Shown: positions 44,601-53,121, numbered from the stretch's first letter. The stretch is DNA of 64,000 nucleotides from Acidobacteriota bacterium (GCA_020199775.1 JAIVJZ010000001.1:310001-374000), one strand, 5' to 3'. Made by a program: numbers and translations. Notes: generated by a model not told the origin, from the sequence alone.

Positions 44601-44697
44601 CGGCGGGAATTGGAGCCACCCGTTTTACTGGGCTGCCTTTATCGGGTCGGGCGCGTGGCAGAGCATGAGCGAGAATCGAGCGGGCGCGCCACAGTAG
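41689..44697 (+). CDS. TPR-repeat CHAT-domain protein (caspase-like), body of a frameshifted gene
   Basis: About ten tetratricopeptide repeats of 42 residues (pattern ALAIREK...LNNLAxLYxxxGDYxxAExL) fill residues 1-400. A coiled coil follows (~480-560), then a C-terminal CHAT domain of ~300 residues. CHAT proteins are caspase/separase-like cysteine peptidases: the His is in LHIATHGFFLPD (near 792) and the Cys in LVVLSACETGVGEVQNGDG (near 880), both intact. The end, HPFYWAAFIGSGAW, is the CHAT terminus. The true start is in the preceding entry; the ATG here lies inside a repeat. The full protein would be ~1100 residues and exported. The target is unknown. Confidence 0.88.
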   Translation: MLHLSKGDLDAAEKIYLRSLAIREKIEGTENPNVASTLSALGTTYLKKENFAQAEAAYRRVLAIREKSLGAEHVDVASALYSLSSVYTRRGDYTRAEPLLKRALAIQEKAEPDSFYVALTLNNLAYLYSETGDFEQAETLYTRSLALHEKLFGPEHAFVATPLNSLAVLYRTKGDYLRAEPMLKRALAIQEKTVGAEHEDTAIALNSLALLYSDRGDNERALPLLQRALAIREKTAGAESSTVAATLSSIANIYNGRGDHARAIELYRRALAMVEKTLGAESPLYAAVLSNLAVAHSDERDFTQAEALFKKSLAIREKTLGADHPDLAISLSNLAYVYFAQNEFAREAPLYRRALAITEKAYGANHPNVGTYLANLSTIYWGRGDTAGTLRLLARNADLRERNLALILTAGSEEQKRRYMATLANETDATVSFHVRSAPNERGAAELALTTVLRRKGRVLDAMTDQIGALRRRLNMQDRALLDQLSRARSELARLQLKESAGEAAAAERKAEKARLETDIERLEGEVGARSAEFRTEARPVTLDAVRASIPAGAALVELVLYRPFDPKATGKSRFGAPGYVAYVLTKDAPAPLWVELGETEAIDREIAAWRRALTNPASLEVRERGRALDERLMRPVRKLSGAARHLLLSPDGALNLIPFGALVDEQNKYLLESYTITYLTSGRDLLRLGLGARSRQPPVVVANPRFGEATTAGAIAAAAAARSRAAEQPAPNALAAAPSRRSVEMSNINFLPLPGTKGEAAALNTILPGVVVLTEARASESAVKVLSAPRILHIATHGFFLPDQKRVEASEANARGLALGDASTTASRGENPLLRSGLALAGANERGGADGEDGVLTAYEAAGLDLWGTRLVVLSACETGVGEVQNGDGVYGLRRALVLAGSETQVMSLWQVSDDATRDLMIAYYRLLQDGAGRGDALRQVQLAMLAGGQRAGDGQNKRGLDVRPGGNRPGGNWSHPFYWAAFIGSGAWQSMSENRAGAPQ

Positions 44698-44823
44698 CAG
44701 TGTCGGTTGCAGCGCATCATTGAGAGGATAACAACGAAGGATTCGACGGGTGCAATTTCTGCACCTGTGGGAAGACGGCGGCTAATGTCGGCACAGTTAA
44801 TACTGCCTGCCGGTGTCCGCTTT

Positions 44824-45834
44824 TTACTGACTCTGAGCGCGGGGCGGGTTGACACTTTTCTCTTTCACGAAAATTTTTCCGTCCGAGTCCCAGACGGCTT
44901 CGGCCTCGCCAAAGCCAATCGTGAAAATACTGTTTTCTATCGGTTCATTCAGTTCGAGGGTTCTGACGATAAACTCGGCCTGCACGGCTAAGTTGCCCTC
45001 GTCGTCAAAAGCCTTGATCGACATGGTGCGCGGGAAAACGCCGAGTACGGTCGGCGTGAAATTAGCGAACGAGAGCGAATTCAATATCTTGTCGTTAGTC
45101 CCGACCCGGTTGATCTGGAGCGGGCGCACATGGCCTTCGTTTGCTTCGAGCGTGCGCAAGATGAGGCGGAAAGCGCGTTTATTAGTCTTCCCCCCCGGCA
45201 TTTCCACCTCGCTCACGATCCCTCCCGTGGCGTCGTCTCGTCGCTCGGACTTCACCGCCAAAGATTTAACGCGCTCACTCGAACGCGCGTCTTTAATTTT
45301 GAAATCGGGTAGACGCAACGCGCACAAAGCACAATCGTCGTCGTCATTACTCAAGTAATCAACAGGGAGAAACAGCGGGTTAGGGAGTGCAGTGAAGGTT
45401 CTGGTTACATCCTTCTGCTGGTACGACAGAACTTTGAGTCTGGCGTCGAGCAGGTAGTAGCGCTTCCCGTCATACGCGACATCGAAGTCTGTTTTGAGTC
45501 CGAGGTGTTTGTCGGTACGAGATTTAATTCTATAGCGGTCGCCTTCCGCCCAATACTCATAAGTCCCGCTGCCCGCGCGGAAATCTTTGCCGTAGACCGT
45601 CATCTTGACATCAGCGGCGAGGTGCACCGATCGCAGGGCTGAATATTTTTCCCTCACCCGCTCTAAACTCCGTACCGCCCGCTCTTTCTCTTTGTCATCT
45701 TCTGTCTGTATTCTTTCGGCGGAGGCCAACCCGATGAAGGCGGCGGCGGCGGCGGTAACGGACAGAGTCAGCACAAGCGCAAAAACTATACTGCTGCGCT
45801 TCCATCTCGTATTGGAAAGGTTATCGAATATCAT
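44824..45834 (-). CDS. exported LolA-like protein of unknown function
   Basis: This 336-residue protein has a signal peptide or anchor (SIVFALVLTLSVTAAAAAFIGLA, residues ~15-38), an acidic helix (EDDKEKERAVRSLERVREKYSALRS) and a beta-rich body (VHLAADVKMTVYGKDF, GSGTYEYWAEGDRYRIKSRT, DVAYDGKRYYLLDA). The latter is typical of the LolA/LppX half-barrel. No lipoprotein-binding signature is decisive. Base composition is visibly more AT-rich than the neighbours, which may indicate transfer or fast evolution. A good promoter lies 120 bp upstream. Probably periplasmic. Confidence 0.72.
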   Translation of the reverse strand: MIFDNLSNTRWKRSSIVFALVLTLSVTAAAAAFIGLASAERIQTEDDKEKERAVRSLERVREKYSALRSVHLAADVKMTVYGKDFRAGSGTYEYWAEGDRYRIKSRTDKHLGLKTDFDVAYDGKRYYLLDARLKVLSYQQKDVTRTFTALPNPLFLPVDYLSNDDDDCALCALRLPDFKIKDARSSERVKSLAVKSERRDDATGGIVSEVEMPGGKTNKRAFRLILRTLEANEGHVRPLQINRVGTNDKILNSLSFANFTPTVLGVFPRTMSIKAFDDEGNLAVQAEFIVRTLELNEPIENSIFTIGFGEAEAVWDSDGKIFVKEKSVNPPRAQSQ

Positions 45835-45952
45835 AAGACCCTGAGCGTGATTTGCCTCAGTATTTCAGTTGGCCGTCAACCTGCAACTCCGCGCATCAAG
45901 CTACGTCATGGCCGATTGAAAACACGCGCTGTTTGATGAGAAGCGCGGCGCG

Positions 45953-45981
45953 ATTATGATTCGTGAAAAAGAGATCGTCAA
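45953..45981 (-). promoter_or_regulatory. sigma-70 promoter of the LolA-like gene
   Basis: On the minus strand TTGACG and CATAAT are separated by exactly 17 bp. The predicted start is near 45946, giving a leader of about 110 nt. It lies in a low-GC stretch. Confidence 0.6.
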
Positions 45982-46094
45982 TAAATTTTGCCTGTGACAA
46001 GTAAGGTATTTGTTGCGATACGCCCCTTAAGGATGGGAATAAAACCAACCTCTCGACGACGCTTAGACCTCTCTCCGATGTTTGAATCTCCGCC

Positions 46095-47264
46095 CTACTC
46101 CGGCTTCTTCGCGGGCGGCTCTTCCTCGTCGGTGAAGTCGCCGTCTTCGATGATCTTCACTTCGCTGCCGAAGCGTTGATAGTTGCGGAAGCGTATCTCG
46201 TTGCGCGTCTGGTACGTCCGCATCTCGGTGACGTTTCTTTCGACGCGCGGGTCGTAGTAGGTAAACGGCTCGACGGTGGTGAACACCACTTCGGCGGCGA
46301 CGGGCAGCAGGTATTTCTGTTCGTTGATCGTCACCCAGTCAAAGTCGATCTCGTTGACGACCCGGCGGATCGGAAAGTCGGACGCGATCTCGGTGGTCGT
46401 GTATTCGGCGCGCAGCACGCGAAACAGTTCGCGGTCGATCCAGACCCGGCCGCGCAATCCCGTCTCGGTGGTGCGCGCCCCTTCGCCCCGCCCGTAAGTG
46501 ACGTACTGAAACTTTTTGTCCTTCCTGACGGTGAAGTCGTAGATCAAGGTGCGACGGCCGCGCATCGTGTCCGTGTCGGCCGCCTGAAAGTCGGTCTCAT
46601 ACTCCGGCTTGAAAAGTTTGATGAGCAACGAGGCGAACTCGCCGGTCGAGGTCGCGCCGCCGACTTCCTCGTAGGTGCCGCGCTCGCGCGCCGCTTCGCT
46701 CGTCGGCAGGCCGTTGACGGCGAGTAGCTTGTACTGTTCTCTGCCCACGCTCTCGCGGTAACTGGTGGCGACGACCAGTTGATCCTGTTGCCTCCAATTG
46801 CGCGTCTCGCCCTGTGCGGCGGAACGCCGCACGAGTTGGCGCACGACGAAATCCGGCATCACGCCCGCCGCCGCGAGCGTCGCCTTGCGCGCGTTCTCCA
46901 ACACGTCGCGCGCCTCCGCTTCGGACGCGCGCGGCGCCGCGCCCGCCGGATCGGCGCGCCGCCGCGCGGCCTCTTCGAGCGTGCGGCGCAGAAGCGCGTC
47001 GTTGCCGCTCTTGGTGGCGACGATGCCGCGCAAGCCCGTCGTCAACTCGAAGTCGATGCCGCGCCGTCGTATCTCTTCGATGATCTCGTCGCGCTTCTGC
47101 GGCTGCGTCGGGAGTTGATAGACGAGGCGCACGAGTTCCTGACTCGTGAGAGGCTTCTGCGGCGTCTGCGCCGCGGCGTGGTTCGCGAAGAGGGCGGCGG
47201 CGGCGCAGAGCAACGCGCCGGACAGCATTTGAAAACTTGCGGATCTGAAAATTTGTTGGAGCAT
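46095..47264 (-). CDS. exported protein of unknown function
   Basis: This 389-residue protein has an N-terminal signal peptide (MLSGALLCAAAALFANHAAAQ). Residues ~35-150 are a helical domain (SQELVRLVYQLPTQPQKRDEI, then IDFELTTGLRGIVATK). Residues ~165-350 are beta-rich (YDFTVRKDKKFQYVTYGRGEG, GLRGRVWIDRELFRVLRAEY), resembling outer-membrane lipoprotein-sorting folds. The acidic/Lys tail is EEEPPAKKPE. I know such proteins as recurrent in acidobacterial genomes, but no function is attached. It is next to argE across a heptad repeat. Confidence 0.7.
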   Translation of the reverse strand: MLQQIFRSASFQMLSGALLCAAAALFANHAAAQTPQKPLTSQELVRLVYQLPTQPQKRDEIIEEIRRRGIDFELTTGLRGIVATKSGNDALLRRTLEEAARRRADPAGAAPRASEAEARDVLENARKATLAAAGVMPDFVVRQLVRRSAAQGETRNWRQQDQLVVATSYRESVGREQYKLLAVNGLPTSEAARERGTYEEVGGATSTGEFASLLIKLFKPEYETDFQAADTDTMRGRRTLIYDFTVRKDKKFQYVTYGRGEGARTTETGLRGRVWIDRELFRVLRAEYTTTEIASDFPIRRVVNEIDFDWVTINEQKYLLPVAAEVVFTTVEPFTYYDPRVERNVTEMRTYQTRNEIRFRNYQRFGSEVKIIEDGDFTDEEEPPAKKPE

Positions 47265-47273
47265 AAAGAGACT

Positions 47274-47381
47274 GTTGTTTGTCCGTCGTCAGTTGTCCGT
47301 CGTTACCTGTTCGTCATTGCGGAGGTCGATCTTTAGCGACACAGTTGATGCGGCACAAGCGACGGACAACCGGCTACCGAC
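47274..47381. repeat. heptad inverted repeat (GTCCGTC unit)
   Basis: Left: GTTGTTT, GTCCGTC, GTCAGTT, GTCCGTC, GTTACCT, GTTCGTC. Right: GACGGAC, AACCGGC, TACCGAC at 47361-47381. The right arm encodes the last codons and the TAG stop of argE (47374-47376). Confidence 0.8.
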
Positions 47382-48504
47382 AAAACTTTTCTATCGCGCG
47401 CGCGAGAATTTCCACGCAGGCTTCGAGTTCGGCGGCGGGCACAAACTCGCCGGTGCGATGCGCGGTGCGGATACTGCCGGGGCCGAAGACGACCGCCTGC
47501 GCGCCCATCTCCGTCAACTGCGGGGCTTCCGTGCCGAAGGCGACCGTGCCCGCCGTCCGCCCGCTCAAAGTCGTCAACTCGCGGACGAGCGGCGAATCCG
47601 CGCTCGTCTCCATACCCTCGTCGAGCCGCAAAATCTCGATGTGACAATCAAAGTCCGGTTCGGCGGCGCGCAAACTTTCGACCTCGGCTTGGATGAGTTC
47701 AACGACGTGGATGGCTGCCTGACCGGGGACGGGTCGCCATTCGAGCGTGAAGCGACATTCGCCCGCAATGATGTTTTTGGCCGTGCCGCCGCCGACGAGG
47801 CCGACGTTGAGCGTCGTGTAAGGCGGGTCGAACGCGGCGTGTTGTCGCGCCTGTAGCGTCTCGGCCACGCGCTCGATGCGCGCGATGAGCCGCGCCGCGC
47901 GAAAGATGGCCGACGCGCCGAGCGCGGGGTACGCGCTGTGTCCCTCGCTCCCGCCGACGCGCACTTCCGCCAGACAATAACCTTTCCCCGCGCGCACCGG
48001 TTGCAGCGAAGTCGGCTCGCCCACGATGGCGTAGCGCGCCGCGAGCGCGCCCGACTCCGCGAGCCGTTTCGCACCGAGGCAGCCGACCTCCTCGTCGGCC
48101 GTGAAGACGAGCGCGAGCGGTCGCCGTAGATTTGCGATATCGACCTGTCCGGCCGCCGTGAGCGCGGCGGCAATAAACCCTTTCGTGTCGCACGCGCCGC
48201 GCCCGTAAAGTTTGCCCTCACGCGCCGTGAGCGTGAGCGCGTCCGCCCACGCAGGGTCATAAGGCACCGTGTCCGTGTGCCCGACGAGCGCGAGTTCAAC
48301 TTCCATCCGGTCAGTGTCCAACGCGGGCGGGACGCAGACGAGGTTGAACTTCTTCACTCCTGCCTCGTCCGTGTAAGGAAACATGCGCGCGCACAGCCCC
48401 GCGCCCTCCGCGCGCGCGGCGAGGTAAGAGATGATTTCCACGTTGGAGCGCGACGAGACCGAGTCGAGGCGGATGAGTTCGGCGAGTGTCTGTTCAACCT
48501 TCAT
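47374..48504 (-). CDS. argE: acetylornithine deacetylase ArgE (M20 family)
   Basis: ArgE removes the acetyl group from N-acetylornithine in arginine synthesis. M20 dizinc motifs: LVGHTDTVPYD near residue 75, GRGACDTKGFIAA near 105 (bridging Asp) and VFTADEEVGCLGAKRL near 133 (catalytic and ligand Glu). IVGEPTSLQPV precedes the lid/dimerisation domain beginning at RVGGSEGHSAYP. The final metal His is within IRTAHRTGEFV. 376 residues is typical. Related desuccinylases (DapE) are an alternative; the pattern favours ArgE. Its last codons and stop lie inside a heptad repeat. Confidence 0.9.
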   Translation of the reverse strand: MKVEQTLAELIRLDSVSSRSNVEIISYLAARAEGAGLCARMFPYTDEAGVKKFNLVCVPPALDTDRMEVELALVGHTDTVPYDPAWADALTLTAREGKLYGRGACDTKGFIAAALTAAGQVDIANLRRPLALVFTADEEVGCLGAKRLAESGALAARYAIVGEPTSLQPVRAGKGYCLAEVRVGGSEGHSAYPALGASAIFRAARLIARIERVAETLQARQHAAFDPPYTTLNVGLVGGGTAKNIIAGECRFTLEWRPVPGQAAIHVVELIQAEVESLRAAEPDFDCHIEILRLDEGMETSADSPLVRELTTLSGRTAGTVAFGTEAPQLTEMGAQAVVFGPGSIRTAHRTGEFVPAAELEACVEILARAIEKFCR

Positions 48505-48510
48505 GTCGAA

Positions 48511-48825
48511 TTAATTCCGGCTCTCGCCGTTCCGATCCCGCGTCACGATCTCGACAAGGCCGGTGACGATTTTGGTTAGGTGGGAAAGATCGTTCTGCGT
48601 CTGGGTGACAGCTTTTTGAGTTTGAACTTGCGCATCGCCTAATTGACGCACCACACCTGCCAACGCCCGCACCTCACTCGTCAAGCCCCGGACTTCCGTA
48701 GTCAAACTCCGGACTTCCTCCTGAAGTTTCTCCTGATTCTCTTCGAGCCTTTCCAGATGCTCGCCGAAAACTTCCTGCCGCTGCATCATGTATTCGAGGA
48801 TTTTTTGCATCTCTTCGTTCGTCAT
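48511..48825 (-). CDS. small coiled-coil protein
   Basis: This 104-residue protein is nearly all coiled coil. It contains a heptad-like amino-acid repeat (RSLTTEVRGLTSEVRALAG) between residues ~38 and 57, with Leu/Val at a/d positions throughout. It has no signal peptide or metal motif. The ATG has an AGGAG ribosome site 8 nt upstream, so it is a genuine gene. It starts 6 bp after argE's start region on the same strand and may be cotranscribed with hutF upstream. Function unknown. Confidence 0.7.
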   Translation of the reverse strand: MTNEEMQKILEYMMQRQEVFGEHLERLEENQEKLQEEVRSLTTEVRGLTSEVRALAGVVRQLGDAQVQTQKAVTQTQNDLSHLTKIVTGLVEIVTRDRNGESRN

Positions 48826-48869
48826 CGCGTCACTCCTGACTTTGTGAGGTCGTTGCGTTGAGCAGGCGT

Positions 48870-50432
48870 TTATCGCCATAGCCTGCGCTGTAAATCCGTG
48901 AAGCGTTCGATGATCTCACCTTGCGTCCGGTGGTGTCCATCTTCGACGACGCGGCGACCGCCGACGACCACATCGCGCACGGCGGTGCGCGCGAGCGAGA
49001 AGACGACGGCGGGCAGCAGATCATCCGTCCCCGCTCCGGCGATGGAGGGATCGTCGAGGGCGACGGTGAAGAAATCTGCGGGGCTTCCCACTTCGAGCGC
49101 GCCGCCGCCGCTGCTCGCGCCGATGCTGGTCGCGCCATTCCGGGTGGCGCAGTCGAAGAGGCGCGCGGCGAGCGCGGCGAGGCTGTGCGTCACTTCGTTT
49201 GCTTCGCGGGAAGTTCGGGCGAACGTCGCCTGCGCGTTCGTTTCGGGCGCGAGCACGGCGCGTTCGAGTTTTTGCAGGCGCAGGTGGTATTCGAGTTCGC
49301 GTGCGTCTTCGAGGAGATCGATCTGCGTGTGGCTGTCCGTGCCGAGCGAGACGCGGACGCCCGCGCCGAGCAACAGGTCGGCGGGGACGATGCCGTCGCC
49401 GAGGTTACGTTCGGTCGTCGGGCAGGCGCAGACGTGCGCGCGCGCGGCGGCGAGCGAGCGCGCTTCTGCCGCTGTGATGTGGACGGCGTGGACGGCCGTG
49501 AAGCGTTCGTCGAGCAGACCTTCTACGTCGAGCAGCGCGACGGGCGTGCGCCCGTGTTCCTCGGTGCAGGCGGCGATCTCGGCGGGCTGCTCGGCGACGT
49601 GCATGTGGACGGGCATTCCGTGCGTCGCGGCGAAGGCGCACACCTCGCGCAAATAATCGAGCGGCACGGCGCGCACGCTATGAGGCGCGACGCCGACCCA
49701 CGCGCGCCGCGCGTCTTCCGCGTCTCCGGCTGCAACGCCCGTTCGCGCGTCCGCGCTTGCGTGCGCGACATTGGCGAGGTCGTGTTCGAGAGTTTCGGTC
49801 TGCTTGAGAAACGCCTGGGGGTCGCGTTCGATGAAGCGCGCCTGTCGCTCGTCGGGCGACGCGTTCCAGCCCGCGCGCGCGTAGGCGACGCGCAAAAGCG
49901 CGATGCGGATTCCCACGTCCGTGGCGGCGCGCACGACTTGCTTCGCCAACTCGTTCTCGTCCGCGTAGCGCACGCCGCCCGGCGCGTGGTGCAGGTAATG
50001 AAACTCGCCGACGGCCGTGATGCCGCTGGCCGCCATTTCGAGAAAGGCCATGCGCGAGGCGTCGTAAATGTCTTCGGGGCTGAGTCGCGTGGCGGCCGCA
50101 TACATCATCTCGCGCCACGTCCAGAAGGAATCATGCGTGGCGGAGCGGCGTTCGGTGCGCCCACGGATGACGCGTTGGAAGGCGTGCGAGTGTGCGTTGA
50201 CGAGGCTGGGCAGAAGGGCGCGACCCTTGAGGCGCACCACGTTCGCCGCGTGGGCGTCTTGCTCGCGCGTGAGTTGTACTATGCGACCCGCGCGGTTTGA
50301 GACGAGAGCGAGGCCGCTCTCGAATCGCCCGCCCGTGTAGACGAAATCGGGCAGCCACGCCGTCAGTGTCGAATGATCGTCCGGCAAGAATGTTCTTATC
50401 GAGCGCGCCCGGCGGCGGGTGCGTGCCGTCAT
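48870..50432 (-). CDS. hutF: formimidoylglutamate deiminase HutF
   Basis: HutF deaminates N-formimidoyl-glutamate to N-formyl-glutamate in the five-step histidine degradation pathway. This amidohydrolase-fold protein has metal His in VNAHSHAFQRVIRGRTE near residue 75, and MHVAEQPAEIAACTEEHG, AVHAVHITAAE and LGTDSHTQIDLLEDAREL further on; these segments are characteristic of HutF over guanine deaminases. 520 residues from the chosen ATG; the family is ~450, so the true start may be later, since no ribosome site is visible here. No other hut gene lies in the window. Confidence 0.85.
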   Translation of the reverse strand: MTARTRRRARSIRTFLPDDHSTLTAWLPDFVYTGGRFESGLALVSNRAGRIVQLTREQDAHAANVVRLKGRALLPSLVNAHSHAFQRVIRGRTERRSATHDSFWTWREMMYAAATRLSPEDIYDASRMAFLEMAASGITAVGEFHYLHHAPGGVRYADENELAKQVVRAATDVGIRIALLRVAYARAGWNASPDERQARFIERDPQAFLKQTETLEHDLANVAHASADARTGVAAGDAEDARRAWVGVAPHSVRAVPLDYLREVCAFAATHGMPVHMHVAEQPAEIAACTEEHGRTPVALLDVEGLLDERFTAVHAVHITAAEARSLAAARAHVCACPTTERNLGDGIVPADLLLGAGVRVSLGTDSHTQIDLLEDARELEYHLRLQKLERAVLAPETNAQATFARTSREANEVTHSLAALAARLFDCATRNGATSIGASSGGGALEVGSPADFFTVALDDPSIAGAGTDDLLPAVVFSLARTAVRDVVVGGRRVVEDGHHRTQGEIIERFTDLQRRLWR

Positions 50433-50671
50433 TAAAAAGCAGGCCGCCGTCAACAAAAACGTGAACAAGCTCACGCCGGCGGCGCGCATCCAACCCTCGA
50501 CTACAGGGAGAAACTTCGCGCCGTGAGCATACAACACGACGGCGAATGGTAAGAAATTGCCGGCGGTCGGTCGTTCGCGGTGCGCGTGCGGCGGGCGGAA
50601 GATGAAACGTCCCGGCTCAGGCCGCGGGTGAAACAAATGACGGCCAGCCGGTTAGCCGCATCTAATTGTTT

Positions 50672-51580
50672 ATGAATATGACCGTGGGCAATTTACGAAC
50701 ATACGCGGGATTCGCGAGGCGATTCGGGCGGCGTTTCGTGGAGGAACGCTTGCGTGAGAGGCGTGTCGAGATCGCGCCCGCGCCGCACCGCCCGCGCCCC
50801 GGAGAGTGGCGCGACGACCGCCTGACCGTCGCGTGGCTCGGCCACGCGACGGTGCTCATCAATTTTTACGGGACGTGGCTGCTGACCGATCCGGCGCTCG
50901 GGCAACGCGTCGGCGTGCGCGTCCCCGGCGTCCTGACCGTCGGGCCGCGCCGTCTCGTGCAGCCCGCGCTCGCCGCGCGCGAGTTGCCCGCGCTCGACGC
51001 CGTGCTCGTCTCGCACGCGCACATGGATCACTGCGACACGGGCACGCTCGCGCGCCTGCCGCGCACGACGCGCGCCGTCGTGCAGCGCGGCAACGGCGAT
51101 CTCGTGCGTCGCTTCCGGCGCGTGGACGAATTGGCGTGGGGGCAGTCGGTCGAAGTGGGCGGCGCGCGCGTCGAGTCAGTCGAGGTGAGCCACTGGGGGG
51201 CGCGCAAGCTGACGGACAGCCATCGCGGTTACGGCGGTTTTCTGGTCGAGAAGAACGGGCGCGCGATAGTTTTCGGAGGCGACACGGCGGACACGCGCGC
51301 GTTCGGCCGTCTCAGGGGGCGCGCCAGTATCGTGCTGGCGATGATGCCGGTCGGCGCATACGACCCCTACATCTACGCGCACGCCAACCCCGAACAGTCG
51401 TGGCGCATGGCGCGCGAGATGGGCGCGACCTACTTCCTCCCGATGCACCATTCGACCTTCCGTTTGAGCCGCGAGCCGGTCGGCGAACCCGTCGAGCGTC
51501 TGCTCGCCGTCGCCGGTCGCGAACGTTGGCGCGTGGCTTTGACCGAGATCGGGCAGACGTGGAGTTTGCCGGAAGATTAG
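50672..51580 (+). CDS. MBL-fold hydrolase, NAPE-PLD-like
   Basis: This is a 302-residue metallo-beta-lactamase-fold protein. The opening strand LTVAWLGHATVLINFYGTWLLTDP, the metal motif LVSHAHMDHCD near 118, VSHWGARKLTDSHRGYGGF, FGGDTADTR (bridging Asp) near 212 and FLPMHHSTF (last His) near 265 match the branch that includes N-acyl-phosphatidylethanolamine phospholipase D and Acinetobacter-type lactonases. Substrate cannot be read from sequence. It is divergent from hutF, with a spacer under 250 bp. The ATG is one of three closely spaced; the first is a TTG six bases earlier. Confidence 0.85.
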   Translation: MNMTVGNLRTYAGFARRFGRRFVEERLRERRVEIAPAPHRPRPGEWRDDRLTVAWLGHATVLINFYGTWLLTDPALGQRVGVRVPGVLTVGPRRLVQPALAARELPALDAVLVSHAHMDHCDTGTLARLPRTTRAVVQRGNGDLVRRFRRVDELAWGQSVEVGGARVESVEVSHWGARKLTDSHRGYGGFLVEKNGRAIVFGGDTADTRAFGRLRGRASIVLAMMPVGAYDPYIYAHANPEQSWRMAREMGATYFLPMHHSTFRLSREPVGEPVERLLAVAGRERWRVALTEIGQTWSLPED

Positions 51581-51704
51581 CGCGGCGGACGCAGTGCGCG
51601 AACGCGCAAGTCGGACTTTACGACGCCGGACTTTTTGCGCCGCGCCCGCGCGCGCCGGGAATCTCCTGTAGCATCCGGCCGCGCGGGCGAAAGTGCGGTG
51701 CGTG

Positions 51705-51893
51705 TCAGCGTTCGCTGTGCCTGAAAGTTTTGGGCGGCGTGGGCGAGGAGCGTTGATGATCGCTCAACATGCGCGCATAGCATTTGAGGCACATGCCGCG
51801 AGAGTTTTTGGTGTCGAGCCTGCGGACGACCACGCCGCACCACGTACACACTTCCTGATAAATCGTCCCCGTCAGTCCTTCGCCCTCGTTCAT
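51705..51893 (-). CDS. small zinc-ribbon protein
   Basis: This 62-residue protein has two Cys pairs (CTWC and CLKC) spaced ~18 residues apart, forming a zinc ribbon; the segment RGMCLKCYARML is typical of short DUF-type zinc fingers. The basic C-terminus ends in RHSER. The ATG has an AAGGTG-like ribosome site ~8 nt upstream. It has no neighbour on the same strand within 1 kb. Function unknown; nucleic-acid binding would be an inference. Confidence 0.6.
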   Translation of the reverse strand: MNEGEGLTGTIYQEVCTWCGVVVRRLDTKNSRGMCLKCYARMLSDHQRSSPTPPKTFRHSER

Positions 51894-52240
51894 CACACAC
51901 CTTACCTGCTTGAACTTAATCTTAAACGTCGCTCACGGGGGATAGTCAAACTTTAAACGGCGCGCGCGGCTCACGTCTGTACGAGTCCGTACCGCTTCGC
52001 GGCCGGGTTCGCGTGCGCCCTCTGTGCGACAACGGACAGACCCAGACCCGCGCGTCCCGCTAGACTCCTCGGCTTTCGCCTCAAAGAAATTCGAGATCGT
52101 CTGCGTGGTTGCGGGCGCGCGTCGTTCGCAACGTCGGTTGCGCTCGCTGCTAGCCCGCGCGGACGGTTTTGTCTTTGCCCGCGGATTGATGCGCAGGGGT
52201 GGAAAAGTATCGACACAGCGCAACAAGGGAGAGGAAAGCA
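51894..52240. other. spacer with no recognised gene or repeat
   Basis: This spacer of about 350 bp between the divergent zinc-ribbon and SDR genes shows no convincing reading frame with a family resemblance and no heptad element. It presumably holds both promoters. Confidence 0.4.
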
Positions 52241-53116
52241 ATGGCAGAAGAAGAGCAAGAGGACGGGCACCAGACCATGCCGTCGCAACAGCAAGAGCGG
52301 CGGCCGGGCATCGAAGCGGAGATGACGCCGCGCCCCGTCGCCGACGACGCGACGCATCTCGGCAGTCGCAAACTGGAAGGCAAGGTCGCCATCATCACGG
52401 GCGGCGACAGCGGCATCGGCCGCGCCGTCGCCATCGCCTACGCGCGCGAGGGCGCGGACGTGTGCGTCATGTACCTGAACGAACACGAGGACGCGCGCGA
52501 GACGGCGCGGCTCGTCGAAGCGGAAGGGCGACGCTGCCTGTTGATCGACGGCGACGTGGGCGACGAGAACTTTTGCCGCGCGGCCGTGGAGCGTGTGGCG
52601 GGCGAGTTGGGGCGTCTGGACGTGCTCGTCAACAACGCGGCCGAACAGCACCCGCAGGACAGCATCGAAAAGATCAGCACGGAGCAGTTGGAGCGCACCT
52701 TCCGCACGAACATCTACGCGATGTTCTATCTCGTCAAGGCCGCGCTCAGGCACCTCAAGGCGGGCGGCACGATCATCAACACCACCTCGGTGACGGCCTA
52801 CAAAGGCAGCCCCGAACTGCTCGACTACTCCGCCACCAAAGGCGCCATCGTCGCCTTCACGCGTTCGCTCTCGCAGTCGCTCGTGGAGCGCGGCATCCGT
52901 GTCAACGGCGTCGCGCCGGGGCCGATCTGGACGCCGCTCATCCCTTCGACTTTCCCGCCGGAGAAAGTCGAGAGCTTCGGCGCGGACGTGCCGATGAAGC
53001 GGCCGGGGCAGCCCGAAGAGGTCGCGCCCGCCTACGTCTTCCTCGCCTCCGACGACGCCTCATACATGGCAGGCCAGATTCTGCACCCGAACGGCGGCGA
53101 AGTTGTAAACGGGTAG
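52241..53116 (+). CDS. SDR family oxidoreductase (general-stress YdaD/YhdF-like)
   Basis: This is a classical short-chain dehydrogenase. The NAD(P) motif TGGDSGIGRAVA begins near residue 55, NNAAEQ near 132, and catalytic Ser-Tyr-Lys in TTSVTAYKGSPELLDYSATKGA (Tyr and Lys four apart). It has a ~45-residue N-terminal hydrophilic extension (EEEQEDGHQTMPSQ) typical of the stress-related subgroup, plus IRVNGVAPGPIWTPLIP near 220. 291 residues. The ATG follows GAGAGGAAAG at good distance; an in-frame GTG 42 bp upstream lacks one. The substrate is unknown. Confidence 0.9.
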   Translation: MAEEEQEDGHQTMPSQQQERRPGIEAEMTPRPVADDATHLGSRKLEGKVAIITGGDSGIGRAVAIAYAREGADVCVMYLNEHEDARETARLVEAEGRRCLLIDGDVGDENFCRAAVERVAGELGRLDVLVNNAAEQHPQDSIEKISTEQLERTFRTNIYAMFYLVKAALRHLKAGGTIINTTSVTAYKGSPELLDYSATKGAIVAFTRSLSQSLVERGIRVNGVAPGPIWTPLIPSTFPPEKVESFGADVPMKRPGQPEEVAPAYVFLASDDASYMAGQILHPNGGEVVNG

Positions 53117-53121
53117 AAAGA

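Noticed and set aside
44707..44991. Small plus-strand frame after the CHAT gene
   Set aside because: It overlaps the 3' end of the LolA-like gene on the other strand and has no ribosome site or family resemblance.
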